Counted from the stretch's first letter, positions 12,601 to 24,439 are shown. The stretch is 64,000 bases of DNA from Apostichopus japonicus (GCF_037975245.1 NC_092573.1:25325265-25389264); one strand, 5' to 3'. Numbers and translations: made by a program. The notes: generated by a model not told the origin, from the sequence alone.

Positions 12601-15600
12601 TGATTTGGGAGCTTCTTTATCTATTTGACCAGTGTGGTTTTTCTTGCATAATAAAATCTTTAAGGTTAGTCCATGAATTAATTCATACGTGACAGTTCTG
12701 AATTCATCCCCTTGTAATTCGCTAGTTAATTCGTTTCTTATCCAACATTTCTCCCCTCTTTACACAGGCTGTATGTAAAGACAAGATTTTCCCAAAGGTG
12801 GAGTTCTTTGCTGTTGGTTCTGGAGCCAGTGATGAGCCAAAGAGAGCCTACTTTTTGACTTATTTCATTGCAGCTGGGTTTACAGCGGTCGGTAAGCAAC
12901 AAGGGCTATAGATTAACCCATTGAATAGATCTGTCCCGCATCAGTACTGTGTGGGTATTAACAGCCATATGTGGTACTGTGTGGGTATTAACAGCCATAT
13001 GCAGTACTGTGTGGGCATTAACAGCCATATGTAGTACTGTGTGGGTATTAATAGCCATATGTAGTACTATGTGGGTATTAACAGCCATATGTGGTACTGT
13101 GTGGGTATTAACAGCCATATGTGGTACTGTGTGGGCATTAACAGCCATATGTAGTACTGTGTGGGCATTAACAGCCATATGTAGTACTGTGTGGGTATTA
13201 ATAGCCATATGTAGTACTATGTGGGTATTAACAGCCATATGTGGTACTGTGTGGGTATTAACAGCCATATGTGGTACTGTGTGGGCATTAACAGCCATAT
13301 GTGGTACTGTGTGGGTATTAACAGCCATATGTGGTACTGTGTGGGCATTAACAGCCATATGTAGTACTGTGTGGGCATTAACAGCCATATGTAGTACTGT
13401 GTGGGCATTAACAGCCATATGTAGTACTGTGTGGGTGTGGGTATGAACAGCCATATGTAGTACTGTGTGGGTATTAACAGCCATATGCAGTACTGTGTGG
13501 GTATTAACAGCCATATGCAGTACTGTGTGGGTATTAACAGCCATATGTAGTACTGTGTGGGTATTAACAGCCATATGTAGTACTGTGTGGGTATTAACAT
13601 CCATATGTAGTACTGTGTGGGTATTAACAGCCATATGCAGTACTGTGTGGGTATTAACAGCCATATGTAGTACTGTGTGGGTATTAACAGCCATATGTAG
13701 TACTGTGTGGGTATTAACAGCCATATGCAGTACTGTGTGGGTATTAACAGCCATATGTAGTACTGTGTGAGTATTAACAGCCATATGTAGTACTGTGTGA
13801 GTATTAACAGCCATATGTAGTACTGTGTGGGTATTAACAGCCATATGTAGTACTGTGTGGGTATTAACAGCCGTATGTAGTACTGTGTGGGTATGAACAG
13901 CCGTATGTAGTACTGTGTGGGTATGAACAGCCGTATGAAGTACTGTGTGGGTATGAACAGCCGTATGTAGTACTGTGTGGGTATTAACAGCCATATGTAG
14001 TACTGTGTGGGTATTAACAGCCATATGTAGTACTGTGTGGGTATTAACAGCCATATGTAGTACTGTGTGGGTATTAACAGCCATATGTAGTACTGTGTGG
14101 GTATTAACAGCCATATGTAGTACTGTGTGGGTATTAACAGCCATATGCAGTATTGTGTGGGTATTAACAGCCATATGTAGATAACCTGTGATGTACGTTG
14201 CTTGTGTATTACTGCCCTTTTGAGTTTCAACACCACATGCTTACCGGTGATGGAGTTCTGTCACACATCAGCTTTGTAGGTATCATCCTCTATAGATAAC
14301 CATTCTATATGTTATACGTGTACATCTTCTATATGTTCAAGTTGCTCCATGTTATACCCGAGTGCTAGTGTTATTACAATACAGTGAAACAGTTTCAGCC
14401 ATTATTCATGTGAGTCACTCATTTTGACTCATTTTGACTGTTTTCTGTTATCTTTTCTTCACAGGTGCATTGGATACAATTGCTCCCCTTATCTCCAATT
14501 TCTTTCTGATGTCCTATGCACTTATCAACTTTTCATGTTTTTCGGCTTCCTTAGCCCAATCTCCCGGTGAGTTTTATGTGACTTTTCTAACCTCTTGCCA
14601 TTGTTATATTTTAACTGAATCACAGATTAAACAAACTGGTTAGATCCTTTAAAGCATTTGAGCATTTTTTGACTCATTAATGATATAAATGTACTTGCTT
14701 AAAATTCTTGTCATCATCGAAGTTTATGAGAAAAGCTCGTATTTGGTGGGTGCGAGGATTATGAAGGACTTTTCGTTCATTTTGGAATTCAATACTAAAT
14801 GTGTTCACAATGTCTCTTCTCACTTTCATTTTAGGTTGGAGACCAGCATTCAAGTTTTACAACATGTGGGTGGCACTGCTAGCTTCAGCTATGTGTGTCG
14901 GTGTCATGTTCCTCATTAATTGGTGGGCAGCTCTCATCACAATTGTTGTAGTGACTGCACTGTATGCTTACGTAAAGCACACCAAGCCTGGTGAGTAACA
15001 ATGTTCATTGTTGGTAGGGAAAACAACACGCCAAACCTGGTGAATAACAATGTATGTTGTAGGTAGTGATAACAACACACCAAACCTGATGAGTAACAAT
15101 ATACGTTGTAGGTAGTGATAACAACACAACAAACTTGGTCAGTAACAATATACGTTGTAGGTAGTGAAAACAACACACCAAGCCTGGTGAGTAACAATAT
15201 ACGTTGTAGGTAGGGAAAACAAAACACCAAACCTGGTGAATAACATATGTACGTTGTAGGTAGTGATAACAACACACCAAACCTGGTGAGTAACAATATA
15301 CATTGTAGGTAGTGAAAACAACACACCAAACCTGGTCAGTAACAAGATACGTTGTAGGTAGTGATAACAACACACCAAACCTGGTGATTAACAATATACA
15401 TTGTAGGTAGTGATAACAACACACCAAACCTGGTGAGTAACAATATACGTTGTAGGTAGTGATAACAACACAACACATACTGTAGAAACTGTTCATTTTA
15501 TAGGAATGCCCAATTGAAATAAATTTGGACTTGTAATCTGGTGTGTTGTGATTGAGAAGCTCAGTAGAGATGTTACAGATAATTTCTTTCCAATTAGATG

Positions 15601-17776
15601 CTCTTTGACAACCTCAAAATCACAGCTTAGGAGGCTTTACATGTTTTTGTTTTGATACTTTAAGTTTTCTCTTTGTATTGTAGAAATCAATTGGGGTTCA
15701 TCTAACCAGGCTTTTATATACAAGAGAGCTTTAGATTCAACCCTCCAACTCAATCGCGTGCCTGACCATATCAAAACATTCCGGTAAGTGTGCAATAATC
15801 AAATTAAACATTTGTACTGAGCTTGAACAACATTAACATGATACACGTCAGTGAATAATTTTCTAAAACTTTATGCAGAGAGAAAAAAAAAACACCTGGA
15901 AAAACATCTGTTAAGGTGGTTACTGTGAAAGGTACCGGTTAATAATATTTGTGAGGTTTCAGTCGTTTTTTTTGCTGTTGTTGAAAACGAGAACGGGGAA
16001 CTCAAACCTTGTGGACGTGATTAAAATTGATAAACAATGTCAACATGCAGGAATTGTCTCCTTTTGGTGTCTCTATTTACATATTCTGCGTTTGTTTTCC
16101 TTTTTAAAGTTACAGCTTTGTTGTCTTCCTGACACAGGCGAGTAGCCAAGGGGGGGGTGAAGGGGGCAGCCGCCTCCCCCCTTGAGCATATTTTTATTAT
16201 TTTTTTAATGTTTTGATGATATTGCTAGAAATTTCAAAAGAGAAAATGCTAAGATACAACTTACAAGGCCTGGGAAGTGCCAATTCCAGCAATCTGGGAG
16301 GCATTTTCAGCCAAAATTTTCTTGTACGCTTTGCGCCAAACATGGTGACGCTACGCTTAGATACTTTGCAATGCCGTATCTACGGCTCTGATGGTTTGCC
16401 TACATTTTCGCCCCTCGGCAAATTCCTGGCTCTGTGCCTGTCCTGACAATATCTGTGAATGCAGTGTGTATATTTTATTTCTAACTTCTGTACATGCTCT
16501 GTTGTTTTTTCCTCCTGTTTTTGTTGTTGCCAAGTAACTACTTCAGCAACTGAATCATGTATTTTTATATTTTGTATCACGCTCTTCTATAACTTCATCT
16601 CAGGCTAAGAAGAGACGAATAATGATTAGTATCATCAGAATGGAAGGGGTATTGTTGACAGGTTGTCATGTTAATTTTACCATTTTTATTTTGTCTCACA
16701 GCCCTCAAATTCTTGTCCTTACTGGAGAGCCTGATACACGGCCAGCCCTATTACGATTTGTAAATAACATCACGAAGAATAACAGCTTACTTCTCTGTGG
16801 GAACGTCAGTTTTGTATGTACTTTGAAATTTTATTATCATGATTTAAAATGTTCTATGTTTGAAAGTGATTCGTTTAACCACCTTTTGAGAAAATGTAAA
16901 ATGTCAATTGTGTTTTGACGTTTCAGACAAGTCTGCTAATGAAATTGCATCAAGTCAGTTTAATTCACGCATCACTGAAGCATAGGAAATATATATTTTA
17001 AGGCACAATTTGTCAGGATCTACATCTGTGGAAAATGCTAAACATAGATATATTTTACGCGGAAGCTCATAACTATTAGATTCACAGTGTTGATATTAAG
17101 TTCTCCATCAAATAGGTGATGAATTGATGTCAAATATTAGAAAGGCGTCTATCATCAACAAAATGAGTTTGGTAGTGCAATTGTGTCACCCTCGATGAAA
17201 AATATTACTCAGATCTCAAGTTCAGTCATGCCCTGACCATGTATTAGCCAGACAGTTTGTTTGAATTCACATTAAGTATGATTAATTCATTTGGCATTTT
17301 CTGAACTTTGTTTTGTCGTTGTTGTCATTTTGTAGTGTCTGTTGGTGATAAAGTTTGATTTCTTTTGCAGGGTGACCAAGAAAAGAATTTACAACGATTA
17401 TTGGATGATCATTCTGTGAACTGGTTGGCTCAGCAGAAGATTAAGGGATTCCCGGCCCATGTTACAGCAACATCATTAAGAACGGGTGTTCAGTCTCTTC
17501 TGCAGGTAAAGTGTATATTCCTACCAGAGCACCCCCCCCCCCGGTATTTAGATGTATGTAGTAACTGTGTGAATATTACACACACACTGGCAAGGAAACA
17601 CAGTGTAGTCAGTAATGTATCTCAATCCTAACATTTAGCCAAGTTTAATTTTGTGATTACCAAGTTGATGGTTCCACTGATTCAACATTTAGAAATATTA
17701 AAGATGGAATCTGGCCTTATGTCACTATGCTAAGGTAAGCACAATGGCTCTATTGTCTGTTGAGCATCAAAGTAGA

Positions 17777-17824
<48 letters not shown>

Positions 17825-20800
17825 TTATATATTTATAATAAAATTTAAATGTACTCTCCTTATTGGTGTTAAAGGTAAAGAATTGCTTTCCTAAATATCC
17901 CTCATATGAATATAATGATTGCATGTTATGAAGGAGTTGATGGTAAGTAAACCTTAGGTAACAGATTGCTCACCTCAAGATTTTGAAAGATTTCTCTGGA
18001 TTTACCTGATGATTAATGGCTTCTTTCACAGCTTGGTGGTTTAGGCAAGATTAAACCAAACTTGGTGGTTCTGGGCTTCAAGAATGACTGGGCAACTGCT
18101 GAAGCTCAGCAAGTAGAAGACTATGTAGGAATTATACAGTGAGTAATCCCTTCAGTATAGTCGTCCAAATCATTAACATTCATAGAAACAACAAATAAGA
18201 AAAGTTCAAACAGTTGAACATGTTTCTTGACGAGCATGTATGGTTGATATTTTCCTATATTATTTAGTTTTCATTTGCATAATATTCTTATCTGAACCCA
18301 GGGACAACTCAAACTACTGATATAATATATATATGGTAGTTCCTTCATGGCAGGTGCTGGTATTTGATTCCTCTTTCATTCACATTTGCATATGCAAATT
18401 GGGTAACTGCCACAATGTCAAGGAACATACCCTTACCCCCATTGTCTGTTATGCTAGGTTAATTCTCAAGTTTGAATGACAGTGATATTTTGTGTATTTG
18501 CTGTGCCTTCAGTTATAATAAGAAAATGAACTCCCTTGTATGCTGTAAAGTCTGGCAAATGACCAGGGTCTACAGAGGCCTATAATGAAAAACACTGTGT
18601 CGTAATCTCAGTACTAGGAGATAGTTCTCACTCGTTATTGCAAAGACTACAGAATATCCACGATTTCAGCAAATCAGAACTTACATATGTTGCAACGATC
18701 AGTGTTAATGTTAACAGTTGGTTCAACAAGGACCTTGCCTACACCACGTATGGTGTGTTCAGTTTTCACTAGGCCTGAAGTGTTTAGAAATGGTTAGGCC
18801 TAAGAAAATGAACTACCTCGTATGCTGTGAAGTCTGACAAATGAGCAGGGACTTAGAGGAACTTACAAGAATAACCAAATATGTTCTATGTTTATTGCTT
18901 GACAGTAGCTTCATCTCATGAGGGGTCGACGTAACTGCCTGCAGATACAGTTTGTCCATTACTGTTGTCATGGTTTAAGTTTTGTATGATTATTTTTAGC
19001 CGAGAAATGTGACAAAAGTGACATAACAAAATAATCCCTTCCGTCTGTTTCATTGGTCGTGAATTTCCTATTTTTTCTAGTGATTCGTTTGACATGAACC
19101 TTGGAGTGGCAATATTTAGAATCAAGGAAGGTTTTGATGTCTCTAGTGCCTTGAATGACCCAGGATATCTCAAGAAAATGAAAGGTAAAGAAACTTTCAC
19201 TCTCTCACCTCGACAGCAAAAAAAAGAAAAGAAAAAAGAAGGAAAGCAGAGACAGAAAAAGAAGATTTAATTCTTTATTAAATACGATGTATTTTAGTTT
19301 AGTTTAGTAGAAAAAAAGGATCAGGAGGGACACTCAAGTCAAGGACCCTATAGAAGAGAAAAAAAAACTGAAGACACAAACACTCAGACCCGATTACAAT
19401 GCTTAAAGGGCTTGTCCAAAGCATTCTTAAACCCATTCACACTGCTGGCAAATACAACTTTCTCAGGCAAACTGTTCCACTCATTCTCAACCCTATTAGA
19501 AAAAAAGCTATGCCGAATAGTAATCCTACTTTGTGACTTTTGGAGTTAAGACAGTGACCTCTGGTACAACTACTATTAGCAAACATGAAAAGTGGGTAAA
19601 GGATAAATTAAATCCGGTAAAGCATAATTTACATTATAATTTACATAATTTACATGATACAAATGTGCAAACGAGAAGCGATTCATGAGATTTGAACAGG
19701 CAATCTTGTTTCCGCAGAGAATTCCAAGATGGCACTCGTAACCGAGGTTGATATAAACATCGAGGTATCGGACGCCGATGATCCGGGGGCCACCCCGCTT
19801 GCCCCGTTAATAGATAGTACAGCCCTGATTAAATGTCAACCCAACCAAGTCATCAAGTCTGTCCAACTCTTTCAAGGGAAGGGACCAAAGGGTCAGATTC
19901 ATGTCTGGTGGCTCTTCGATGACGGAGGTAAGAGAGAAACCGTCCGTTTTAGATGTGTCGGTAACCTGCAACCCTCGGCTGGAAACAGTAGCAATATATT
20001 TACTACATTAGCTTGTAAACATTGTTCCTCATCATATGTCCAATGTATCACTGGCCTGGTCTTGTAGATTTTGTTTTCTCTATCTAGCAGGGTTTGTTTT
20101 TGCAATATTTTCATTTCTTCAAATGGCACTGTTTAGTTTGTCAACATGATGAAGTTATTGACCAACTCAATACACAGTGGACCAAAAAACTGCATGAAAA
20201 TTGACATACTTGTAAGATCCCTTTGAAATAAAGTCTCATTCATCCAGATGTTGCCTACGCATGAGTTTGCTGCAAGGATACCTTAACATAGTTTGAACAT
20301 ATTTAGCAAATGCAAGTATCATAATTATTAAAATAACTTTACACATTTGACTTTAAATTTATACTCGGAAAAATTGAATTAAAAAAAAAAAATTGAAATA
20401 TTTTTCTTTTCTTTCTTACCCTCCATGATGCAGCTGTGGTATGAAAAAATTTAAGACTTTTCAATGTTTTTGTTCTGGCTCTTTGATAATATGCAGTAAA
20501 ATGAACAATTTAAAAGGTCTATTTAAACGAAAAAATTTCTTACAAATATATACTTTCTTGTTTTCAAACAAACCTGTCTTACTTTAAGTCAGAGGAGTTG
20601 TGGGATTTTTGATTGTCTGTTTTGGTTTATCAGGTCTTACTCTGTTAGTGCCCTACCTTCTCACTATCAAATCTCATTGGGAGAAGTGTACACTGAAGAT
20701 ATTCACTGGTGGTAAAAAGGACCAACTTAACAAAGAAAAACAGAAGTAAGTCTCCCCTTCCCTGGAACACACACTCATGTTATGCATATTTCATATTGTG

Positions 20801-22968
20801 TTATTATTCAGCCACCAAGTTAGGAGAAGTTTTCTTTAGATATTGTATTTCTAGGTCATGCTTGAAAGCACTTGTACAGACAGTACGATCAGTGTGGATG
20901 ACCTGTTCGTCAGAGACTGCTACTTGTCATGTTTTGTGGATATGACAGCATGCTGTGGTTATTGTGGGTGTGGCATTGAAGAGTAAATCTATTTTGACCC
21001 TGCAAGTTGACATTCGTCTGCCCCCCCGAGTTTGAAATGATCATAAAAAAAAGTTCTCTAAAGATTGTTTCTTGCTGGAGAAGTAGACACATGAGAGCAT
21101 TCTACGAATGGAAATATATCAAGCGATCTTTCCACATATTAATATTTTTACAGCGTTCTTAGTAGAAGCTACTATAATTGATTTTTGTCCGATTGTGTTC
21201 TACAGCATGGCGAGTCTTTTGAACAAATTCAGGATTGATCATGACAGTGTGGAGATTATACCAGACATTGGAAAGACGGCCAAGAAGGAAAGGTAAGAGT
21301 GCATGACAGAGAAAATATACAGAAAAGTAAGGAAATGGAATGTTGGGAGATAAAGATGTGTGGAAATGGATGAGTTGTTGTCCTTAAAGTAACAAGAATC
21401 AGAGGAATCGTGTAATAGATATTACAAATAGTGATGAATCAAAGCATGGATCTTCCAAAACAGATGCAACCAAAAATAGTCATTTTCCAATTTGCACACC
21501 GCCCCCCCCTCCCCTTCCTCTCTTAATCAACCCTTCTCCGGCATAAAGTCGTCTTTTTTTTGTATCTACGGGAAGTGTTTTAAAGTAACAGATTACATCC
21601 TATCCTTGTTGTTTATCACCAAATACTGAAAGCCACTGAGTCTTTTTGTCGTACATCTTTGCATTCGTGTATCAGGTTGCCCATTTTGGCGGAGATGTAA
21701 TGAGCAATCAGATGGAGCATTTTTGCTGACCTTTGCACAATATTAAAGGGTGGGAAGTAAGGACCATATCAGAAGAGGTGCCAAGAGTCAGGTTGGACTA
21801 TTGTACAATTGTTTCACTGGGCTCCCTTTTTGCATACACCCAATGTCTCCTTTAGGTTAAAAATATTTAAGTAAGCTTTTGGGAATACACTATTCTCTAT
21901 CCCAGCTTTTCCTGGCCTCTCCACTGCATGTCTTCCAGGACCCAGTGGTTGTAGCCCCACCTTTACCCTACACCCCTTCCCTGCCTCCCTCCATCCCAAC
22001 TCCTCTGTTCAGGCTTGCTTATCTTCAACCAGTCAATTAAAAATGCTACAAATTTGTGTGTTTTTTTCACAGCAAAGCTCGCTTTGAGGAACGGATCAAA
22101 CCTCTCAGGGTAGACAAGAGCAAGGGAGAGAGCCGTGAGACTCACCCCTGGAAGATAACGGACGACGAACTGGATGAACTGAGAGACAAGGTAATTCCAT
22201 CCTCTTGAACATTTGCCTCTTTTAGTCTCTCTTGACAGAATACTTGTGTCTTTACGAACGTCAAGTGAGCTCCACCATCAACTGTATGAATGCCAATCCG
22301 ACCGCAAAATCTCTCCAAGGACACATAAACCATTTCAACAAAATAAAGAAACCAGTCATTTTGTCAAAAAAAAAAATTCATCAGCTATTTCCCAACTTTT
22401 CTTTCAGACAAACAGACAACTTCGATTACAAGAGCTTTTGTTTGAACACTCCAAAGATGCACAACTTATTGTCATGTAAGTTGTTTTTTTGGCAATTTTT
22501 CTTTTTAGTTTTATTTCATTTGGGAAATTTGCAATACATGGGTATCAAAATGTCCAATCAGAGAAATAAAATATATCTGTTTGACTAACTAAATTAATCC
22601 CCCCCTCTCCCCTTTTTCTTGAAAAAGCATTCTTTGAAGAGGATAATTATAACTTTTATTAAAAGATATCGAGGCAATATTGGCACCTTTGTTCATTATC
22701 CAGACCATAGAGGATAAACCAACAGAGAAATCATATTTATAGATAAAAACCTCTTAATATAATACCATGTTTATAGACAATCTTTGTTCTTTATACTTTT
22801 TAAAATTGTAATATGTTTGACTTCGGATGTAGGAGTCTACCAATGCCGCGTAAGAAGAGCTGTTCGGCTTATCTCTACATGAGCTGGTTGGAGACCCTAT
22901 CCCAAGACCTTCCTCCGATGCTATTGATGAGAGGCAACCAGACCAGTGTTCTGACTTACTATTCATAG
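461..22968 (+). CDS. SLC12A2-like: SLC12 Na-K-Cl cotransporter, complete, 24 coding exons
   Basis: Electroneutral cation-chloride cotransporter of the plasma membrane. Coding exons: 461-799, 6083-6196, 6499-6574, 8011-8106, 8841-8980, 9823-9933, 10634-10745, 10848-10975, 11379-11579, 12025-12132, 12768-12891, 14465-14566, 14835-14990, 15684-15783, 16702-16813, 17371-17505, 18032-18138, 19081-19184, 19718-19927, 20634-20745, 21206-21292, 22073-22190, 22408-22475, 22833-22968. All junctions are GT-AG and the phases agree. The total is 3096 nt, or 1031 residues plus stop, the usual length for vertebrate NKCC/NCC proteins. Family blocks appear in order: [54 protein letters not shown] and the terminal YYS. 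The start ATG has G at -3 and +4. Tyr242 favours Na-K-2Cl over Na-Cl transport. Orthology to SLC12A1 versus SLC12A2 cannot be decided by eye. Confidence 0.95.
1075..1255 (+). repeat. Copy of dispersed element with CACTTACCTGTCTCCCC core
   Basis: The sequence reads TTTACTTCGATCCTCGCTTACC and continues through ...AGCACCACGTTCTACTG and ...CCTTCCTTCTCATTC. It matches, with substitutions, 12210-12370 and each arm of the foldback element at 59861-60176. It is probably a degenerate copy of that MITE family, with an internal TTTTCG segment resembling the foldback loop. Confidence 0.6.
4386..4605. repeat. Tandem repeat, TACTGTGGTACTAGACCCT-like unit
   Basis: About eight imperfect copies of a roughly 24-30 bp unit containing ACTGTGGTACTAGACCC lie within SLC12 intron 1. 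Unit length varies because some copies read TGTGTGGTATTAGCCC. No function is apparent. Confidence 0.8.
6083..14990 (+). CDS. SLC12 exons 2-13: transmembrane domain
   Basis: These exons encode the 12-helix transport domain. TM1 starts at [20 protein letters not shown], followed by the GGG turn and RSLGPEFGG. In TM3, residues 238-249 are [12 protein letters not shown]; Tyr242 corresponds to human NKCC1 Tyr383, which contacts K+, whereas NCC has His there. The long extracellular loop between TM7 and TM8 (exon 9) has an N-glycosylation sequon NGT at 417-419 and cysteines 424 and 430. Exon 10 carries the [17 protein letters not shown] block. Exons 11 and 13 are each followed closely by a large tandem array. 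Confidence 0.92.
6740..7230. repeat. Dispersed repeat fragments (AACTTCAAACTTGGTATG family)
   Basis: This intronic stretch contains GGTGGAGGTCAAAGGTCATT, a GATAACTC...AACTTCAAACTTGGTATGCAGATG segment and TTGAGGTCACCAGTAG. Related words occur in order at 35690-35990 and, inverted, at about 41010-41230. The 46070-46650 tandem array also shares the GGTCAAAGGTCATT words. This looks like an old dispersed repeat family. Its ends and class cannot be fixed from these copies. Confidence 0.45.
9617..9660. repeat. (AG)n followed by a poly-G run
   Basis: A microsatellite of AG dinucleotides runs directly into about ten G residues, in SLC12 intron 5. The ORFs across it, rich in Glu-Arg or Ser-Leu, are artefacts of the repeat. 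Confidence 0.9.
10346..10525. repeat. Three copies of a ~60 bp tandem unit in SLC12 intron 6
   Basis: The unit contains TCCTGGTAGTCAATGGTGTA then AGTGGGGACAGATAGAGAG then TATGGAAGGGGGTGTG. Three consecutive copies differ by a few substitutions. The array ends about 100 bp before exon 7. Confidence 0.85.
11000..11310. repeat. Degenerate ~60 bp tandem repeat in SLC12 intron 8
   Basis: About five diverged copies carry GGAACAGAGCATTA, GGTGGTCAACCC and TAGGTGGTGTTAGGGTGA-like words. The array begins roughly 25 bp downstream of the exon 8 donor at 10976. Confidence 0.7.
12205..12370 (+). repeat. Copy of dispersed foldback-family repeat in SLC12 intron 10
   Basis: The sequence runs from TTTACTTCCTTCCTTGCTAAC through CTGTCTCCCCACAACCTAAG to CATTCTACCACCC. 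It matches the arms of the element at 59861-60176 and the copy near 1075. It is a single-arm copy with no inverted partner nearby. Confidence 0.6.
12945..14182. repeat. 30-bp minisatellite, ~41 copies, SLC12 intron 11
   Basis: The unit is GTGTGGGTATTAACAGCCAT followed by ATGTAGTACT, 30 bp. Because 30 is divisible by three and most copies lack stops, several frames stay open on both strands for hundreds of codons (for example 12906-14174 on -). These are not genes. One 6-bp expansion (GTGTGG) occurs near 13432. A variant run containing ATAGCCATATGTAGTACTAT recurs 150 bp apart (13051 and 13201), showing duplication of five-unit blocks. The array starts about 53 bp after the exon 11 donor. Confidence 0.97.
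14975..15475. repeat. 49-bp minisatellite made of the exon 13/intron 13 junction
   Basis: About ten tandem units of 49-50 bp. Each unit contains ACACCAAACCTG, then GTGAGTAACAATATACGTTG and TAGGTAGTGATAACAAC. The first unit is the true end of exon 13 (ACACCAAGCCTG) with its donor at 14991, so the array duplicates a functional 5' splice site. Perfect GTGAGT copies recur at 15187, 15286 and 15433; other units carry changed donors. The ORFs on the minus strand here are repeat artefacts. Confidence 0.93.
15684..22968 (+). CDS. SLC12 exons 14-24: cytosolic C-terminal domain
   Basis: These exons encode the SLC12 C-terminal domain. It begins with INWGSSNQA, followed by the [14 protein letters not shown] strand, the [10 protein letters not shown] segment, a variable acidic linker in exon 19 ([15 protein letters not shown]) and [18 protein letters not shown]. 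The last exon encodes [19 protein letters not shown] and ends LTYYS-stop at 22966-22968. In the family this domain mediates dimerisation and regulates turnover. The visible order and ending match vertebrate NKCC1 without gaps, so the C terminus is complete. Confidence 0.92.
16135..16440. mobile_element. hAT-type MITE, 306 bp, in SLC12 intron 14
   Basis: The ends read CAGGCGAGTAGCCAAGG and CCTGGCTCTGTGCCTG, imperfect terminal inverted repeats of about 16 bp. The identical 8-bp sequence TCCTGACA flanks both sides (16127-16134 and 16441-16448). An 8-bp duplication with CAGGC-type ends is characteristic of non-autonomous hAT elements. No transposase coding is present. An internal poly-G/poly-C stretch lies near the left end. 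Confidence 0.8.
17779..17838. repeat. (TA)n microsatellite
   Basis: About 25 TA dinucleotides grading into TATATT, in SLC12 intron 16. Confidence 0.95.
19270..19600 (-). mobile_element. LINE 3' remnant (reverse-transcriptase C terminus)
   Basis: On the minus strand, [20 protein letters not shown] can be read, followed by [16 protein letters not shown] and a stop. This is the conserved C-terminal end of CR1/jockey-like non-LTR retrotransposon polymerases. Upstream, [12 protein letters not shown] is offset by one base, so the reading frame is broken. Only this 3' end is present, as expected for a 5'-truncated dead copy in SLC12 intron 18. Confidence 0.75.
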
Positions 22969-23429
22969 AAAAGTTACTCGTGTGGACCGCATCTTCTAAA
23001 GACTGCTTAAATCATTCTGTAGTTTCACCATACATAACATATCACTTGAACCTCCCAATCGGCAAGTCGCTTTAACGGTTCTCTAACCGTCAGTTTAACA
23101 TGGTATCGAGCTTGAGCAATACTACAGTTTCTCTGGGTAGACTCACTTCGACATCATACTTTATCCCTGAAGCCACTTTACAGTTGATGTTACCAAATAT
23201 ACGTGATCTGTCTACCGGGCCTTGTGCAAATGTAACATCGGTTCTAACGAAAAAATCGTGACAACAGAGTATATACTAGGGATTTGTTAGCTTGGGACTT
23301 GTTTATTTTGAAGATAACCGACTTGAATCATATAACTTTACTCTTGTGGGCTTACTGTTTGCAGTAAGTAGATGGCTTACAGGTCGCATTGGTTCCACTC
23401 ACTGTAGTGATGGGAGAGTCTGGTAATTT

Positions 23430-23645
23430 TAGTCACATTAAAGAAATATGCTATTGGTGGTTCCAGTCACATAAGAGATTAGAGGTATTTGGTGGTTCCA
23501 GTCACATTAGGGTTTAAAGGTGTTGGTGGTTCCAGTCACATAAGGGTTTAGTGGTATTGGTGGTCCCTGTTTCCTAATAAGGGATAAGAAGTGTTGGTGG
23601 TTCCAATCACATAAGAGATTAGAGGTATTGGTGGTTCCAGTGATT
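23430..23645. repeat. ~39-bp tandem repeat in the SLC12 3' flank
   Basis: About five copies of a unit containing TTGGTGGTTCCAGTCACATA followed by AGRGATTAGAGGTA, with small indels. It lies 460 bp after the stop codon, so it may be in the 3' UTR. Confidence 0.8.
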
Positions 23646-24439
23646 TGATGGATCTAAGTCCTTGGGTAGTGTAGTAGCTGAACATATTAATAATCTGTCA
23701 CTACAAACACACTGCTTTGGAAATTTCTTGACCTCTGTGAAAGTTTGACCTCAGCTGCTCGTTGCTTCTATATGCTGGTTGCTCTGCTATTATGTTCATT
23801 GTTATCCAGAAGAGCTCATTTAAAGATGGACTTGATTTCTGCAAGGAAGTGTAATTTTACATCAAGAGTTTGTGGAAATACCACTCAAGTTCACCAGTGC
23901 CTCTAGTGGAGACCTTAACCTTTGCTGGTCTAATTCTCATCCATGGTGTCGAAGATGTCTTCTATCCCTACAAATCAACAGCCTATCTTGTAATGGAAAT
24001 CGAATCCCAGAGGGAAGGAATTCCTTCACAATTCCCCTTTTTAGGCCGGCCATTATTAGAACGAAATTTTTTATATATTTATTTTTACTTATTTTGTTGA
24101 ATGTATGATGGAATCTTTTCTTGCGTTCTAACTTAAATAAGTAGTATATTTTCTTACTTTTTGATGCATGTTACTCAGTGTTTAGTTAAAAACAGATGAT
24201 ATTAAGTAGACTGTTGAATATATCCTTTGATTTTGCCTTGGAGTGTGGAAAAGATATTTCGTTTTCAGGATTGTTTACTACTTCTACAGTGTGTGGTTCC
24301 AATTACATTGAACAGCATTATTAATGCTCCTTTCCAAAACAATGTCGTTAATTATTTGCATGTTTGTGTTTTATTTTGCATGGATCTATTGTTTTGTTAC
24401 TTAATCTTAAAGGTAAGTGGAGATCCATACTATGGCAAG

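Noticed and set aside
12906-14236. Open frames of 339 and 422 codons on the minus strand and 100-165 codons on the plus strand
   Set aside because: They are generated by the 30-bp tandem repeat, which has no stop in several frames, and they lie within an intron of the cotransporter gene.
14937-15496. Minus-strand ORFs of 79-163 codons
   Set aside because: Artefacts of the 49-bp minisatellite; all repeat one 16-residue motif with drifting frame.
461-22968. Identity as thiazide-sensitive Na-Cl cotransporter (SLC12A3)
   Set aside because: TM3 has Tyr ([11 protein letters not shown]) where NCC has His; the total length alone does not discriminate.
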